64,000 nucleotides of DNA from Microbacterium enclense (GTDB lineage: Bacteria; Actinomycetota; Actinomycetes; Actinomycetales; Microbacteriaceae): assembly GCF_001456955.1 (NCBI RefSeq), contig NZ_KQ758468.1:248001-312000 (forward strand). Direction: 5' to 3'. The position numbers and the translations under genes are program-made. The first letter of the stretch is position 1; each line of letters begins with the position of its first letter. This document shows positions 50,969-63,329 of this stretch, in pieces. Below the pieces are notes generated by a model. That model ran no database searches. It saw nothing but the letters and a program-made list of their open reading frames with translations, and was not told the origin of the DNA.

Positions 50969-51906
50969 GCACTCCCGCCGCCCCCGGTTCCGTCATGCGC
51001 GGTGCCGTCGATCTCTCGTCGCTGCGCAACCGCCCGCAGAGCCCCGCACCCGCTGCCGCCCCCGCGGCGGCGCAAGACGGCGGGGCCACCCCGCTCGTCT
51101 TCGATGTGACGGATGCCACCTTCGGCGAGGTCCTCGAGCTCTCGCGCACCGTGCCCGTCGTCATCGACCTGTGGGCGGAGTGGTGCGGGCCCTGCAAGCA
51201 GCTGAGCCCCGTGCTCGAGAAGGTCGTCACCGAGCTCGGTGGCCGTCTCGTGCTCGCCAAGGTCGACGTCGACGCGAACCCCCAGCTCGCGCAGGGCTTC
51301 CGCGCGCAGTCGATCCCGATGGTGCTCGCGCTCGTCGCCGGTCAGCCCGTTCCGCTGTTCACGGGCGCAGTGCCCGAGCAGCAGGTGCGCGACGTCTTCG
51401 CGCAACTGCTGCAGTTGGCCGCCCAGCACGGCGTGACCGGGACGGTGCCCGTGGATGGCGCCCCGGCCGCCGAGGCACCCGCCGAAGAGGCTCTGCCGCC
51501 GCTGCACGCGGAGGCGTTCGCCGCCATCGAGGAGGGCGACTACGCCCGCGCGATCTCCGCCTACGAGAAGGCCCTCGCCGAGAATCCGCGTGACGCGGAT
51601 GCGCGTGCCGGTCTCGGCCAGGTGCGTCTGCTCGACCGCGTGCAGGGCTCCGACCTGCAGGCCGCGCGCGCGGCGGCCGCCGCCGAGCCGACGGGGATCG
51701 AGGCGCAGTTCCTCGTCGCCGACCTGGACGTCGTCGGTGGACACGTCGACGACGCCTTCGGGCGCCTGCTGGAGCTGTTCGCGGCTCTTCCCGCGGCGGA
51801 GCGGGCTCCCGTGCGCGAGCGACTGCTGGAGCTGTTCGGCCTCATCGGCGACGACGACGCCCGGGTCATCCGCGCGCGCACCCGCCTGGCATCCCTGCTC
51901 TTCTGA
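50965..51906 (+). CDS. thioredoxin-domain TPR protein (CnoX/YbbN-like)
   Basis: 313 residues. After an Ala/Pro-rich lead, a thioredoxin domain about 45-150 with the active site WAEWCGPCKQL near residue 72, KVDVDANPQLAQGFRAQSIPMVLAL, then a C-terminal TPR region from about 175 (LHAEAFAAIEEGDYARAISAYEKAL). E. coli CnoX is a chaperedoxin that protects and transfers clients to GroEL; this version keeps CGPC, so it may be redox-active. GTG 50965 overlaps the membrane protein gene. Strong hairpin follows. Confidence 0.88.
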   Translation: MSTPAAPGSVMRGAVDLSSLRNRPQSPAPAAAPAAAQDGGATPLVFDVTDATFGEVLELSRTVPVVIDLWAEWCGPCKQLSPVLEKVVTELGGRLVLAKVDVDANPQLAQGFRAQSIPMVLALVAGQPVPLFTGAVPEQQVRDVFAQLLQLAAQHGVTGTVPVDGAPAAEAPAEEALPPLHAEAFAAIEEGDYARAISAYEKALAENPRDADARAGLGQVRLLDRVQGSDLQAARAAAAAEPTGIEAQFLVADLDVVGGHVDDAFGRLLELFAALPAAERAPVRERLLELFGLIGDDDARVIRARTRLASLLF

Positions 51907-51928
51907 TCCGCGATCCCGTCGCGCACGC

Positions 51929-51960
51929 ACGAATGCCCCGTCCTCGGACGGGGCATTCGT
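51929..51960. terminator. bidirectional hairpin between convergent thioredoxin gene and glgB
   Basis: ACGAATGCCCCGTCC (51929-51943) and GGACGGGGCATTCGT (51946-51960) are perfect 15-bp arms with a two-base TC loop. It stands between two convergent genes. Confidence 0.8.
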
Positions 51961-51978
51961 CGTTCGTGTGGTGGGCCG

Positions 51979-54117
51979 TCAGGCGCCGGCGCGGTGGTGG
52001 AGCCAGAGCACGCCAAGGGGCGGAAGGGTCAGCGTGGCGCTGCCGCGGCCGTCGGTGGTGACGGCGCCGAGGTTGCCGTGTCCGGAGCCGCCGAACACCT
52101 CGGCGTCGCTGTTGAGCACCTCGGTCCACGTGCCCGCTTCGGGCAGGTCGAGCGGGAAGTCGCCGAGCGGCACGCCGGAGAAGTTGCAGACGACCGCGAC
52201 GGTGTTGCCGTGGTGATCGCGGCGGGCGAAGGCGAGCACGTTCGGGTTCCACGCCGGTGCGCCCAGCCGAGAGAAGGCCGCCCCATCGTGGTCGCGCGAC
52301 CACAGCGCGGCCTGATCTTTGTAGACGCGGTTGAGCTCGGCGACGAAGTCGTGAAGCTGCCGGTGCGCCGGCTGGTCCAGCATCCACCAGTCGAGGCTGC
52401 GCGACTCGGACCATTCCGACATCTGCCCGAACTCCTGGCCCATGAACAGCAGCTGCTTGCCCGGGTGGCCCCACATGTAGGCCAGGAACGCGCGCATGTT
52501 CGCGAGCTTCTGCCAGTGGTCGCCGGGCATGCGGCCGAAGAGGCTGCCCTTGCCGTGCACGACCTCGTCGTGGCTGATCGGCAGAATGAAGTTCTCGCTG
52601 AACGCGTACACGAACGAGAACGACAGTTCGCCCTCGTGATGCGAGCGGTACATCGGGTCGCGCCCGATGTACTGCAGCGAGTCGTTCATCCAGCCCATGT
52701 TCCACTTGAACCCGAAGCCCAGGCCCGCGGCGGAGGTGGGGGCGGTGACACCGGGGAAGCTGGTGGACTCCTCGGCGATGAGGGCGATGCCGGGGTAGCG
52801 CTTGTAGGAGGTCGCGTTGACCTCCTGCAGGAAGCGGATCGCTTCGAGGTTCTCGCGACCGCCGAACTGATTGGGCGCCCACTCGCCGTCGTTGCGCGAG
52901 TAGTCGAGGTAGAGCATGGATGCCACGGCATCCACGCGGAGTCCGTCGACGTGGAACTCCTCGAACCAGTACAGCGCGTTCGCGACGAGGAAGTTGCGCA
53001 CCTCGTTGCGGCCGTAGTCGAAGATGAGCGTGCCCCAGTCCTTGTGCTCGCCGCGACGCGGGTCGGGGTGCTCGTACAGCGCCTCGCCGTCGAAGCGGGC
53101 GAGGGCGAAGTCGTCTTTGGGGAAGTGGCCGGGGACCCAGTCCATGATGACGCCGATGTTCGCCTGGTGCAGGCGGTCGATCAGGTAGCGCAGGTCGTCG
53201 GGGTCGCCGAAACGGCTCGTGGGGGCGTAGTAGCCGGACACCTGGTAGCCCCACGAGCCGCCGAACGGGTGCTCGGAGAGCGGGAGGAACTCGACGTGCG
53301 TGAAGCCCTGGGCGCCCACGTAGTCGATGATCTGGTCGGCGGCATCCCGATACGACAATCCCTGCTTCCACGAGCCGAGGTGCAGTTCGTAGATCGACAT
53401 GGGTCGATCGATCGGTGCGGTGGAGGAGCGGTGCTCGATCCAGGCGTCGTCGGACCAGGTGTAGTCGGATTCCGTGACCACGGACGCGGTCGCCGGCGGA
53501 ACCTCGGCGAGTCGGGCCATCGGGTCGGCCTTCTCGATCCACTGGCCGCCGCGGGTGAGGATCTCGAACTTGTAGCGGGTGCCCGCTCCGATGCCGGGAA
53601 CGAAGAGCTCCCACACACCACTGCCGCCCATCGAGCGCATGGCGTTGCCGGCGCCGTCCCATCCGTTGAAGTCGCCGATGACGCGCAGGGCGCGCGCATC
53701 GGGGGCCCACACCGTGAAGGCCACGCCGCGCGAGCCGTCGAGTTCGCGCACGTGCGCGCCGAGCACACGCCAGAGCTCTTCGTGGCGCCCCTCCGAGACG
53801 AGGTGGAGGTCGAGCTCGCCGATCGAGGGCGCGTGACGGTAGCCGTCGTCGGCCACGTGCTCGGCACCGTCGTAGGTCGCCCGCACGGTGTACGCGCCGG
53901 GATAGGCGTCGACACGCGCCTCCCAGATGCCGCCGCGGACGTGCTCGAGGGTGGCGGTGCCGCCGTCGGCGAACTCCGCGACGACGTCGCGCGCGAGCGG
54001 CCGCCGGGAGCGGATCACCCAGCCCTCGCCGGTCTCATGCACACCCAGCACGCTGTGGGGGTCGTGATGCGCGCCGTGGGCGACGGCGTCGAGGATCTCG
54101 GGGGGAAGCATGGTCAT
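51979..54117 (-). CDS. glgB: 1,4-alpha-glucan branching enzyme
   Basis: Introduces alpha-1,6 branches into glycogen. 712 residues: N-terminal carbohydrate-binding/beta domains, GH13 barrel with DWVPGHFPKDDFAL, catalytic nucleophile Asp396 (LRVDAVASM) and acid Glu449 (IAEEST), and ISHDEVVHGKGS near 515. Positions match E. coli Asp405/Glu458 with a constant offset. ATG 54117 with AAGGAG upstream; it overlaps the glgE stop by 4 bases. Last gene of the glgX-glgE-glgB strand. Confidence 0.96.
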   Translation of the reverse strand: MTMLPPEILDAVAHGAHHDPHSVLGVHETGEGWVIRSRRPLARDVVAEFADGGTATLEHVRGGIWEARVDAYPGAYTVRATYDGAEHVADDGYRHAPSIGELDLHLVSEGRHEELWRVLGAHVRELDGSRGVAFTVWAPDARALRVIGDFNGWDGAGNAMRSMGGSGVWELFVPGIGAGTRYKFEILTRGGQWIEKADPMARLAEVPPATASVVTESDYTWSDDAWIEHRSSTAPIDRPMSIYELHLGSWKQGLSYRDAADQIIDYVGAQGFTHVEFLPLSEHPFGGSWGYQVSGYYAPTSRFGDPDDLRYLIDRLHQANIGVIMDWVPGHFPKDDFALARFDGEALYEHPDPRRGEHKDWGTLIFDYGRNEVRNFLVANALYWFEEFHVDGLRVDAVASMLYLDYSRNDGEWAPNQFGGRENLEAIRFLQEVNATSYKRYPGIALIAEESTSFPGVTAPTSAAGLGFGFKWNMGWMNDSLQYIGRDPMYRSHHEGELSFSFVYAFSENFILPISHDEVVHGKGSLFGRMPGDHWQKLANMRAFLAYMWGHPGKQLLFMGQEFGQMSEWSESRSLDWWMLDQPAHRQLHDFVAELNRVYKDQAALWSRDHDGAAFSRLGAPAWNPNVLAFARRDHHGNTVAVVCNFSGVPLGDFPLDLPEAGTWTEVLNSDAEVFGGSGHGNLGAVTTDGRGSATLTLPPLGVLWLHHRAGA

Positions 54118-56198
54118 CGGTTCTCCTTGACGTGGAGGATGTGCACGGGCTCGTTGAAGGCGTCGAGACGCACGAAGTTGTGGTCGGCCCAGGTCCAGAC
54201 CTGGCCGGTCACGAGGTCTTCGACGTCGTACGACGCGCCGGGCTCGATGCCGAAGACGCTCGTGTCGAGGTGGACGGTGGTCTCGCGGGCGGAGTGCGGG
54301 TCGACGTTGGCCACGACGATGATCGTGTCGGAGGCCCCGGTCGGCGACAGCTCCGCGGACAGGTGCTTGGAGTAGACGAGGATGGCGTCGTCGTCGCTCC
54401 AGTGCACGTCGAGGTTACGCAGCTGACGCAGCGCCGGGTGTTCGCGTCGCGCCGCGTTCAGCATGCGCAGGTAGGGCGCGAGGGAGTGTCCCGAGGCCTC
54501 CGCACCCGCCCAGTCGCGGAACTTGTACTCGTATTTCTCGTTGTCGATGTTCTCTTCGGAGCCCGGACGCGCGACGTTCTCGATCAGTTCGTAGCCCGCG
54601 TACACGCCGTAGGTCGGAGCGGCCGTCGCGGCGATGGCGGCGCGGATCTTGTAAGCGGGGCGCCCACCGTACTGCAGATACTCGGTGAGGATGTCGGGGG
54701 TGTTGACGAAGAGGTTCGGCCGCAGGAAATCGTCGGTCTCGTGCGCGAGCGCGCCCAGGAACTCCTCGAGCTCCTCCTTGGTGTTGCGCCAGGTGAAGTA
54801 GGTGTAGCTCTGCTGGAACCCCGCCATGGCCAGGCCCTGAAGGGGAGCAGGCCGCGTGAAGGCCTCGGCCAGGAACACCGCGTCGGGCTCGTCGGCGCTG
54901 ACGGTGGCGATGAGCCACTCCCAGAACTGCAGGGGCTTGGTGTGGGGGTTGTCGACGCGGAAGATCGTCACGCCCTGCGCGATCCAGTGGCGCACGACCC
55001 GCAGCACCTCGGCCCGGATGCCGTCGGGGTCGTTGTCGAAGTTGACCGGGTAGATGTCCTGGTACTTCTTGGGCGGGTTCTCGGCGAACGCGATCGAGCC
55101 GTCGGGCAGCGTCGTGAACCACTCCGGGTGCTCGGCGACCCACGGGTGGTCGGGCGACGCCTGCAGGGCGAGGTCGAGCGCGACCTCGATGCCGTTCTCG
55201 CGCGCGGCGGCGACGAACGCGCGGAAGTCGTCGAGCGTGCCGAGGTCGGGGTGCACGGTGTCGTGGCCGCCCGCCGCGCCGCCGATCGCCCACGGCGAGC
55301 CGGGGTCGCCCGGCTGGGTGACGAGGGTGTTGTTCGGCCCCTTGCGGTTGGTCTCGCCGATCGGGTGGATGGGCGGCAGGTAGAGCACGTCGAAGCCCAT
55401 GCCGGCGACGCCGGGCAGACGGTCGATCGCGGTGCGGAAGGTGCCGCTGACGACCGAACCGTCGTCGGCGCGCGTGGCGCCCTCGGACCGCGGGAAGAAC
55501 TCGTACCAGGCGCCCACCCCGGCGCGCTCGCGCTCGACGAGCAGCTCGGCATCGCGGCCCACCGAGACCAGGCCCATCAGGGGGCGGTCGGCGAACATCG
55601 CGGCGATCGCGGGGTCGCGCACGATCGAGAGGGCGACGTCGTCGTGCACGTCGGGGTCGCGCAGCGACCGCGCGGCCGCGTAGAGGGCGTCTTTGTCGGC
55701 GCCGGGACGCTTCTTCTCGCCGCGCGCGCGATCGAACAGCTGCGCACCCATCTCGCGCATCAGCGCGGTGTCGACGCCGGCCGCGATCTTGAGGTCGGCG
55801 GCGTGCTCCCACGTGGCGAAGTCGTCGGCGAACGCCTCGAAGCGGAACCGCCAGACACCCTGTTCGAGCGGAGCGACGAGCGTGGACCACCGGTCGAAGC
55901 CGTCGTTGAGGGGGCTCAAGCGGTGCAGCGACTCGTCACCCGACGGTGAGAACAGCCGGACGTTGACGCCGATGCGGTCGTGCCCCTCGCGGAAGGCCGT
56001 CACCGTGAACGGCACGGCCTCGCCCACGTAGGCCGACGGACGGAACGCCCCGCCGGGCACGCTGGGATGCGGCAGAGCCATGGGGATGCGCGGTGTGACC
56101 ACGCGTCGCGACGTCGGCGTCGGTTTGACCGGACGCACGGGAATCGAGGCGGCGCTGCGCCAGGGCAGCTCGGGCGAGAATGTCGTCGTGGTGGCCAC
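54114..56198 (-). CDS. glgE: alpha-1,4-glucan:maltose-1-phosphate maltosyltransferase
   Basis: Extends glucan chains using maltose 1-phosphate, the actinobacterial GlgE route. 694 residues of GH13_3. Nucleophile Asp416 in FRVDNPHTKPLQFWEW, acid Glu445 in FLAEAFTRP, offset by 22 from the Streptomyces enzyme (Asp394, Glu423, from memory). PPIHPIGETNRKGPNN and YPVNFDNDPDG are also typical. ATG 56198 is the first in-frame start; a shorter start at VVTPRIP or MALPHP is possible since the first ~30 residues are low-complexity. Confidence 0.94.
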   Translation of the reverse strand: MATTTTFSPELPWRSAASIPVRPVKPTPTSRRVVTPRIPMALPHPSVPGGAFRPSAYVGEAVPFTVTAFREGHDRIGVNVRLFSPSGDESLHRLSPLNDGFDRWSTLVAPLEQGVWRFRFEAFADDFATWEHAADLKIAAGVDTALMREMGAQLFDRARGEKKRPGADKDALYAAARSLRDPDVHDDVALSIVRDPAIAAMFADRPLMGLVSVGRDAELLVERERAGVGAWYEFFPRSEGATRADDGSVVSGTFRTAIDRLPGVAGMGFDVLYLPPIHPIGETNRKGPNNTLVTQPGDPGSPWAIGGAAGGHDTVHPDLGTLDDFRAFVAAARENGIEVALDLALQASPDHPWVAEHPEWFTTLPDGSIAFAENPPKKYQDIYPVNFDNDPDGIRAEVLRVVRHWIAQGVTIFRVDNPHTKPLQFWEWLIATVSADEPDAVFLAEAFTRPAPLQGLAMAGFQQSYTYFTWRNTKEELEEFLGALAHETDDFLRPNLFVNTPDILTEYLQYGGRPAYKIRAAIAATAAPTYGVYAGYELIENVARPGSEENIDNEKYEYKFRDWAGAEASGHSLAPYLRMLNAARREHPALRQLRNLDVHWSDDDAILVYSKHLSAELSPTGASDTIIVVANVDPHSARETTVHLDTSVFGIEPGASYDVEDLVTGQVWTWADHNFVRLDAFNEPVHILHVKENR

Positions 56199-56266
56199 GG
56201 TCCGAACCTACCGTGGGCCACCGACCTTGCCGCATCGTTTCGTGCGGCCTTGACAGCGGGCGCCGA

Positions 56267-58345
56267 TCAGTCGACGCGGAACAGCCGCATCGACGCCCCC
56301 GGGAGGGCGACGACGTCGCCGGGGGCGAACGTGGCGCGGGTGTCGGACGGGGTCTCGTCGGCGCTCGACCAGAGGTCGACGAAGACGGCGTCGTCGAGGT
56401 CGGGGAGCACGATGTCGGTGGGGGCCTCGGTGCCGTGGATGACCAGCAGCACCCGGTTGGGCTCCTCGTGCTCGGGTGTCGAGGTGGCGAGGTACTGCAG
56501 GGTGCGGTGCGCGGGGTCGTTCCACCGGTCGCTCGACATGGTGCGACCGTTCTCGTCGAACCATTCCATGACCGACGCCGAGGGGATGCGCTCACCGAGC
56601 CGCGCGAAGCGCTTCGGTCGCAGGGCCGGGTTCTCGCGCCGCACCTGCAGCAGACGCCGGGTGTGGGCGAAGAGGTCGCGCTGCCAGGGCGCCATGTCCC
56701 ATGACAACCAGGTCAGGGCGGAGTCGTGGCAGTAAGCGTTGTTGTTGCCGCGCTGCGTGCGGCCCATCTCGTCGCCGGCCGTGATCATCGGTACACCCGC
56801 CGACAGCAAAAGGGTTCCCATGAGGTTGCGCATCGCCGTGCGCCGCGTCGCGAGCACCCGCTCGTCGTCGGTCGGCCCCTCGGCTCCGTGGTTGAAGGAG
56901 CGGTTCGTGTCGGCGCCGTCGCGGTTCTGCTCGCCGTTGCCGAGGTTGTGCTTGACGTCGTACGAGACGAGGTCGCGCAGGGTGAAACCGTCGTGGGCGG
57001 TGACGAAGTTGACGCTCGCGAGGGGCCCGCGCTCCTCGCTGAAGGTGTTCGACGAGCCGGCCAGTCGCGTGGCGAAGCCGCCGATGCCCACGGGCGCGGT
57101 GTCGGCGCGGCGCGCGTAGTCGATGTCGCTGAGCCAGAAGTTGCGCACCCGGTCGCGGTACCGGTCGTTCCACTCCAGCCACCCGTCGCCGAAGTTGCCC
57201 GTCTGCCAGCCGCCCATGCCGACGTCCCACGGCTCGGCGATGAGCTTCGTGCCCGACAGTGCGGCATCCTCACGAATGGCGGTGAGCAACGGGTGATCGG
57301 GGGTGAAGGAGTGCCGCTCGTCGCGCCCGAGGGTGACGGCCAGGTCGAAGCGGAAACCGTCGATCTGCACCTCGTTGGCCCAGTACCGCAGGGAGTCGAG
57401 CACGAGGCGCGACGCGGCATCCGTCGAGGTGTTCACCGCGTTGCCGCACCCGGTCTCGTCGATGTAGGCGCCCTCGGCGGTCTGCCGGTAGTACGCGCGA
57501 TTGTCGATGCCGCGCAGGCTCGTGCGGGGTCCGCCGATGCCCTCCTCGGCGGTGTGGTTGTACACGACGTCGAGGATGACCTCGAGCCCGGCCTCGTGCA
57601 GGAGCTTGACCATGCCCTTGAATTCGCGCAGCACCGCCTCGGGCCCGTCGGCGCGGTTCGCGGCGGTCGCGTAGGGCGCGTGCGGGGTGAAGAAGTTGAG
57701 CGAGTTGTAGCCCCAGTAGTTCGTCAGTCCGAGCTGGAGCAGTCGCGGCTCGGTCGCGAAGGCGTGCACCGGGAGCAGCTCGACGCTGGTCACGCCGAGG
57801 GTGAGCAGGTGCTCGATCATCGCGGGGTGCGCCAGGCCCGCGTAGGTGCCGTGCAGGGCCGGCGGGATGAACGGATGCCGCTTGGTGAGGCCCTTCACGT
57901 GCCCCTCGTAGATCACGGTGCGATCCATCGGCACCCGCGGCTTGGCGGAGGCGCCCCAGTCGAACGAGCCCTCGACGACGACCGACCGCCAATCGCCGAA
58001 GCTGCCCGAGACGAGGCCGCGCGAGTAGGGCTCGATGAGCAGCGACTGCGGGTTGAAGGTGTGGCCCGCGCCGTGGGGTCCGCCCACTCGGATGGCGTAA
58101 CGCGCTCCCGGCCGAAGCAACGGGGTGGTCGCCTCGAAGACGCCGTCGCCGACCGGGGTGAGCGGCAGCGTCTCGGTCGCCCAGTCGAGATCGACGTCGT
58201 CGAAGATCAGCAGCTGCATCGCATCGGCAGACCCGGACCAGACGCGCAGCGTCCCGCCGTCGGGGCCGAGACGCACGCCGAGGTCGTCGAGAGCGGGGCT
58301 CAGCAGAGCGGGGCGGGGTGCGAGGGCGGGCTCGGGTCGGACCAT
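56267..58345 (-). CDS. glgX: glycogen debranching protein GlgX
   Basis: Isoamylase-type hydrolase of alpha-1,6 branches. 692 residues. Motifs: N-terminal CBM48 with GTLRVWSGSADAM, LDVVYNHTAEEG, nucleophile in GFRFDLAVTLGRD, LIAEPWDVGMGGWQTGNFG, FVTAHDGFTLRDLVSYDVKH and TAGDEMGRTQRGNNNAYC. The frame is open further upstream, but MVRPEPALAPRP at ATG 58345 is chosen: minus-strand TACCCT lies 7 bases before it (58353-58358). Divergent from the cysteine desulfurase gene, 48 bases apart. Confidence 0.94.
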   Translation of the reverse strand: MVRPEPALAPRPALLSPALDDLGVRLGPDGGTLRVWSGSADAMQLLIFDDVDLDWATETLPLTPVGDGVFEATTPLLRPGARYAIRVGGPHGAGHTFNPQSLLIEPYSRGLVSGSFGDWRSVVVEGSFDWGASAKPRVPMDRTVIYEGHVKGLTKRHPFIPPALHGTYAGLAHPAMIEHLLTLGVTSVELLPVHAFATEPRLLQLGLTNYWGYNSLNFFTPHAPYATAANRADGPEAVLREFKGMVKLLHEAGLEVILDVVYNHTAEEGIGGPRTSLRGIDNRAYYRQTAEGAYIDETGCGNAVNTSTDAASRLVLDSLRYWANEVQIDGFRFDLAVTLGRDERHSFTPDHPLLTAIREDAALSGTKLIAEPWDVGMGGWQTGNFGDGWLEWNDRYRDRVRNFWLSDIDYARRADTAPVGIGGFATRLAGSSNTFSEERGPLASVNFVTAHDGFTLRDLVSYDVKHNLGNGEQNRDGADTNRSFNHGAEGPTDDERVLATRRTAMRNLMGTLLLSAGVPMITAGDEMGRTQRGNNNAYCHDSALTWLSWDMAPWQRDLFAHTRRLLQVRRENPALRPKRFARLGERIPSASVMEWFDENGRTMSSDRWNDPAHRTLQYLATSTPEHEEPNRVLLVIHGTEAPTDIVLPDLDDAVFVDLWSSADETPSDTRATFAPGDVVALPGASMRLFRVD

Positions 58346-58393
58346 GCGTCTTAGGGTAGTGAAGGCCGCGGACGGCGCGAGAGGGGGCGTAGG

Positions 58394-59578
58394 GTGCAGG
58401 TCTACCTCGATCACGCAGCGACGACGCCGTTGCGCGCAGAGGCCCGTGACGCGTGGCTCGCCGCGCACGAGGTGCTCGGCAATCCGTCATCTATCCATGG
58501 CGCGGGCCAAGCGGCGCGTCGGCTCCTCGAAGACGCGCGCGATCAGCTCGCGCTCGTGCTCGGGTGCCAGCCGATCGAGATCGTCTTCACCTCGGGCGGC
58601 ACCGAGGCGGCCAATCTCGCGCTCAAGGGCCTGTGGTGGTCGCGTCCCGAGGGCGCGGATGCCGTGGTGCTCCCCGACGGCGAGCATCACGCGACGCTGG
58701 ACGTCGTGGGGTGGCTGGCAGCGGCCGAGCACGCGGCGGTGCGGGCCGTGCGGCTCGACACGCAGGGCCGCATCGATTCCGACGCCTTCTCCACCGCCCT
58801 GCCCGGCGCCGCCGTCGCCACGGCCCTCGTCGCCAACAACGAGGTGGGAACGCTGCAGGATGCCGCGGGCCTGGCCTCGGCGGCATCCGAGGCGGGCGTC
58901 CCTCTGCATCTCGACGCCGTCTCGGCGCTCGGGCACGTCGCGGTCGACTTCTCCGGCTGGCGTGGAGCAGGCAGCGCGCCCGGGGGACTGGCGGCGATGT
59001 CGGTGTCGGCGCACAAGGTGGGCGGCCCGGTCGGAGTGGGCGCCGCGGTCGTGTCGCGGCACGCGCGTCTGACGCCGCTCGTGCACGGCGGCGGCCAGCA
59101 GCGGAGCCTTCGCGCGGGCACGCAGGACGTCGCGGGAGCCGCCGCCTTCGCCGCGGCGGCGCGGGCCGCGGAGGCGGAGCGTGTCGCCGAGACCGCGCGA
59201 CTGAGCGCCCTGCGCGATCGGCTCATCGACGGCATCCGTTCGTCCATCCCCGCGGCTCGACTGCTGGGGGATCCCGTGGAGCGTCTGCCCGGCAACGCGC
59301 ACGTGCTGTTCCCGGATGCCGCAGGCGAGACGCTGCTGTTCCTGCTCGACATGGCGGGGATCGCGGTCTCGACCGGGTCGGCCTGCCAGGCCGGCGTCGC
59401 CGAGCCCTCGCACGTCGTCCTCGCGCTCGGCCTCGACGACCGCGCAGCGCGCTCCGTGCTGCGTTTCACCCTCGGCTACACCTCGACGCCGTCCGACATC
59501 GACGCCGTGCTCGCCCGCCTTCCCGACGCCTACGCCCGGGCCGTGGCATCCGGGGCCCGTTCAGGCCGCGCTTCGTAG
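58394..59578 (+). CDS. cysteine desulfurase (IscS/NifS type)
   Basis: PLP enzyme that mobilises sulfur from cysteine. 394 residues. YLDHAATTPLRAEA at the N-terminus, FTSGGTEAANLAL near 65, PLP Lys208 in SAHKVGGP and catalytic Cys331 in STGSACQAG, in the longer class I loop. mnmA follows after 9 bases, so its main job is probably sulfur supply for tRNA 2-thiolation, perhaps also iron-sulfur assembly. GTG 58394. Confidence 0.93.
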   Translation: MQVYLDHAATTPLRAEARDAWLAAHEVLGNPSSIHGAGQAARRLLEDARDQLALVLGCQPIEIVFTSGGTEAANLALKGLWWSRPEGADAVVLPDGEHHATLDVVGWLAAAEHAAVRAVRLDTQGRIDSDAFSTALPGAAVATALVANNEVGTLQDAAGLASAASEAGVPLHLDAVSALGHVAVDFSGWRGAGSAPGGLAAMSVSAHKVGGPVGVGAAVVSRHARLTPLVHGGGQQRSLRAGTQDVAGAAAFAAAARAAEAERVAETARLSALRDRLIDGIRSSIPAARLLGDPVERLPGNAHVLFPDAAGETLLFLLDMAGIAVSTGSACQAGVAEPSHVVLALGLDDRAARSVLRFTLGYTSTPSDIDAVLARLPDAYARAVASGARSGRAS

Positions 59579-59587
59579 ACTGGACGC

Positions 59588-60685
59588 ATGCGAGTTCTGG
59601 CGGCGATGAGCGGTGGCGTCGACTCCGCGGTGGCGGCGGCCCGCGCGGTCGAAGCGGGGCACGACGTGGTCGGCGTGCACCTCGCCCTCTCGCGCGCCGG
59701 GGGGACGCTTCGCGCCGGCAGCCGCGGATGCTGCACGATCGAAGACGCGATGGACGCGCGCCGCGCCGCGGACAAGCTCGGGATGCCGTTCTACGTGTGG
59801 GACTTCTCGGAGCGTTTCCGCGACGACGTGATCGACGACTTCGTCGCCGAGTACCGTGCCGGTCGCACCCCGAACCCCTGCATGCGCTGCAACGAGAAGA
59901 TCAAGTTCGCCGCTCTTCTGGAGCGCGCGATCGAGCTCGGCTTCGACGCCGTGTGCACCGGCCACTACGCCACGCTGGTCGACACGCCCGCCGGGCGGGA
60001 GCTGCACCGGGCGTCCGACAACGCCAAAGACCAGTCGTACGTGCTCGGCGTGCTGACGGCGGAGCAGCTCGCGCACACCTACTTCCCTCTCGGTTCCACT
60101 CCGTCGAAGGCTCTCGTGCGTGCCGAGGCGGAGCAACGGGGGCTGTCCGTGGCGCAGAAGCCCGACAGCCACGACATCTGCTTCATCCCCGACGGCGACA
60201 CGCGCGGGTGGCTCGCCGACAAGGTGGGTGCCGAGCGCGGTGACATCCTCGACCGCACGGGTGCCGTCATCGGGTCGCACGAGGGTGCGCACGCCTTCAC
60301 GGTCGGGCAGCGCCGTGGCCTGCAGCTGGGCGTCCCCGCTGCCGACGGCAAGCCGCGTTTCGTGCTCGAGGTACGGCCGGTGAACAACACCGTCGTGGTG
60401 GGTCCGAAAGAGGCGCTCGCGTGCGCCGAGATCGCGGGGGAGCGCTTCACCTGGGCGGGCCGTGCACCCTCGGCGGTAGAGTTCGCGTGCGACGTGCAGA
60501 TCCGCGCGCACGCCGATCCGGTGCCGGCGATCGCGTCGCTGGTCGACGGCGTGCTCACCGTGCGGCCCGACGCCCCGTTCGACGGCGTGGCCCCCGGGCA
60601 GACGGCCGTGCTCTACGACGGCACGCGCGTAGTCGGGCAGTTCACGATCGACCGCACGGTGTCGGCGGTGCCGGTCGAAGCCTGA
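59588..60685 (+). CDS. mnmA: tRNA-specific 2-thiouridylase MnmA
   Basis: Makes s2U34 in tRNA-Lys, -Glu and -Gln using ATP and persulfide sulfur. 365 residues. PP-loop [14 protein letters not shown] near residue 5, catalytic Cys in [14 protein letters not shown] near 98 and second Cys in [11 protein letters not shown] near 197, then the [21 protein letters not shown] region and a C-terminal beta-barrel. ATG 59588 is 6 bases after TAGACT (59576-59581), inside the end of the desulfurase gene, so it may also be transcribed alone and leaderless. Confidence 0.96.
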   Translation: MRVLAAMSGGVDSAVAAARAVEAGHDVVGVHLALSRAGGTLRAGSRGCCTIEDAMDARRAADKLGMPFYVWDFSERFRDDVIDDFVAEYRAGRTPNPCMRCNEKIKFAALLERAIELGFDAVCTGHYATLVDTPAGRELHRASDNAKDQSYVLGVLTAEQLAHTYFPLGSTPSKALVRAEAEQRGLSVAQKPDSHDICFIPDGDTRGWLADKVGAERGDILDRTGAVIGSHEGAHAFTVGQRRGLQLGVPAADGKPRFVLEVRPVNNTVVVGPKEALACAEIAGERFTWAGRAPSAVEFACDVQIRAHADPVPAIASLVDGVLTVRPDAPFDGVAPGQTAVLYDGTRVVGQFTIDRTVSAVPVEA

Positions 60686-60788
60686 TCCCTGCGCGTCCGG
60701 GGCGTGCCTGTGGGGCGGATCCTGCTCGCTCGCCGCGCCCTCCGACACGGTCGCAAGGCCCTCGGGCGATGTCGTACCCCGTCCCTAA

Positions 60789-63254
<2,466 letters not shown>

Positions 63255-63271
63255 GTCGCACATCGCCGCGG

Positions 63272-63327
63272 TGCGGGCCACCCGCACAGACAAGAGGGGC
63301 AGCGGCCTCAGCCCCCGCCCCTCTTGC
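63272..63327. terminator. two hairpins between convergent ligA and lipoprotein gene
   Basis: First stem GTGCGGG (63272-63278) / CCCGCAC (63282-63288) with loop CCA; second stem CAAGAGGGGC (63292-63301) / GCCCCTCTTG (63318-63327). The second ends next to the stop codon of the minus-strand gene. Confidence 0.7.
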
Positions 63328-63329
63328 CG

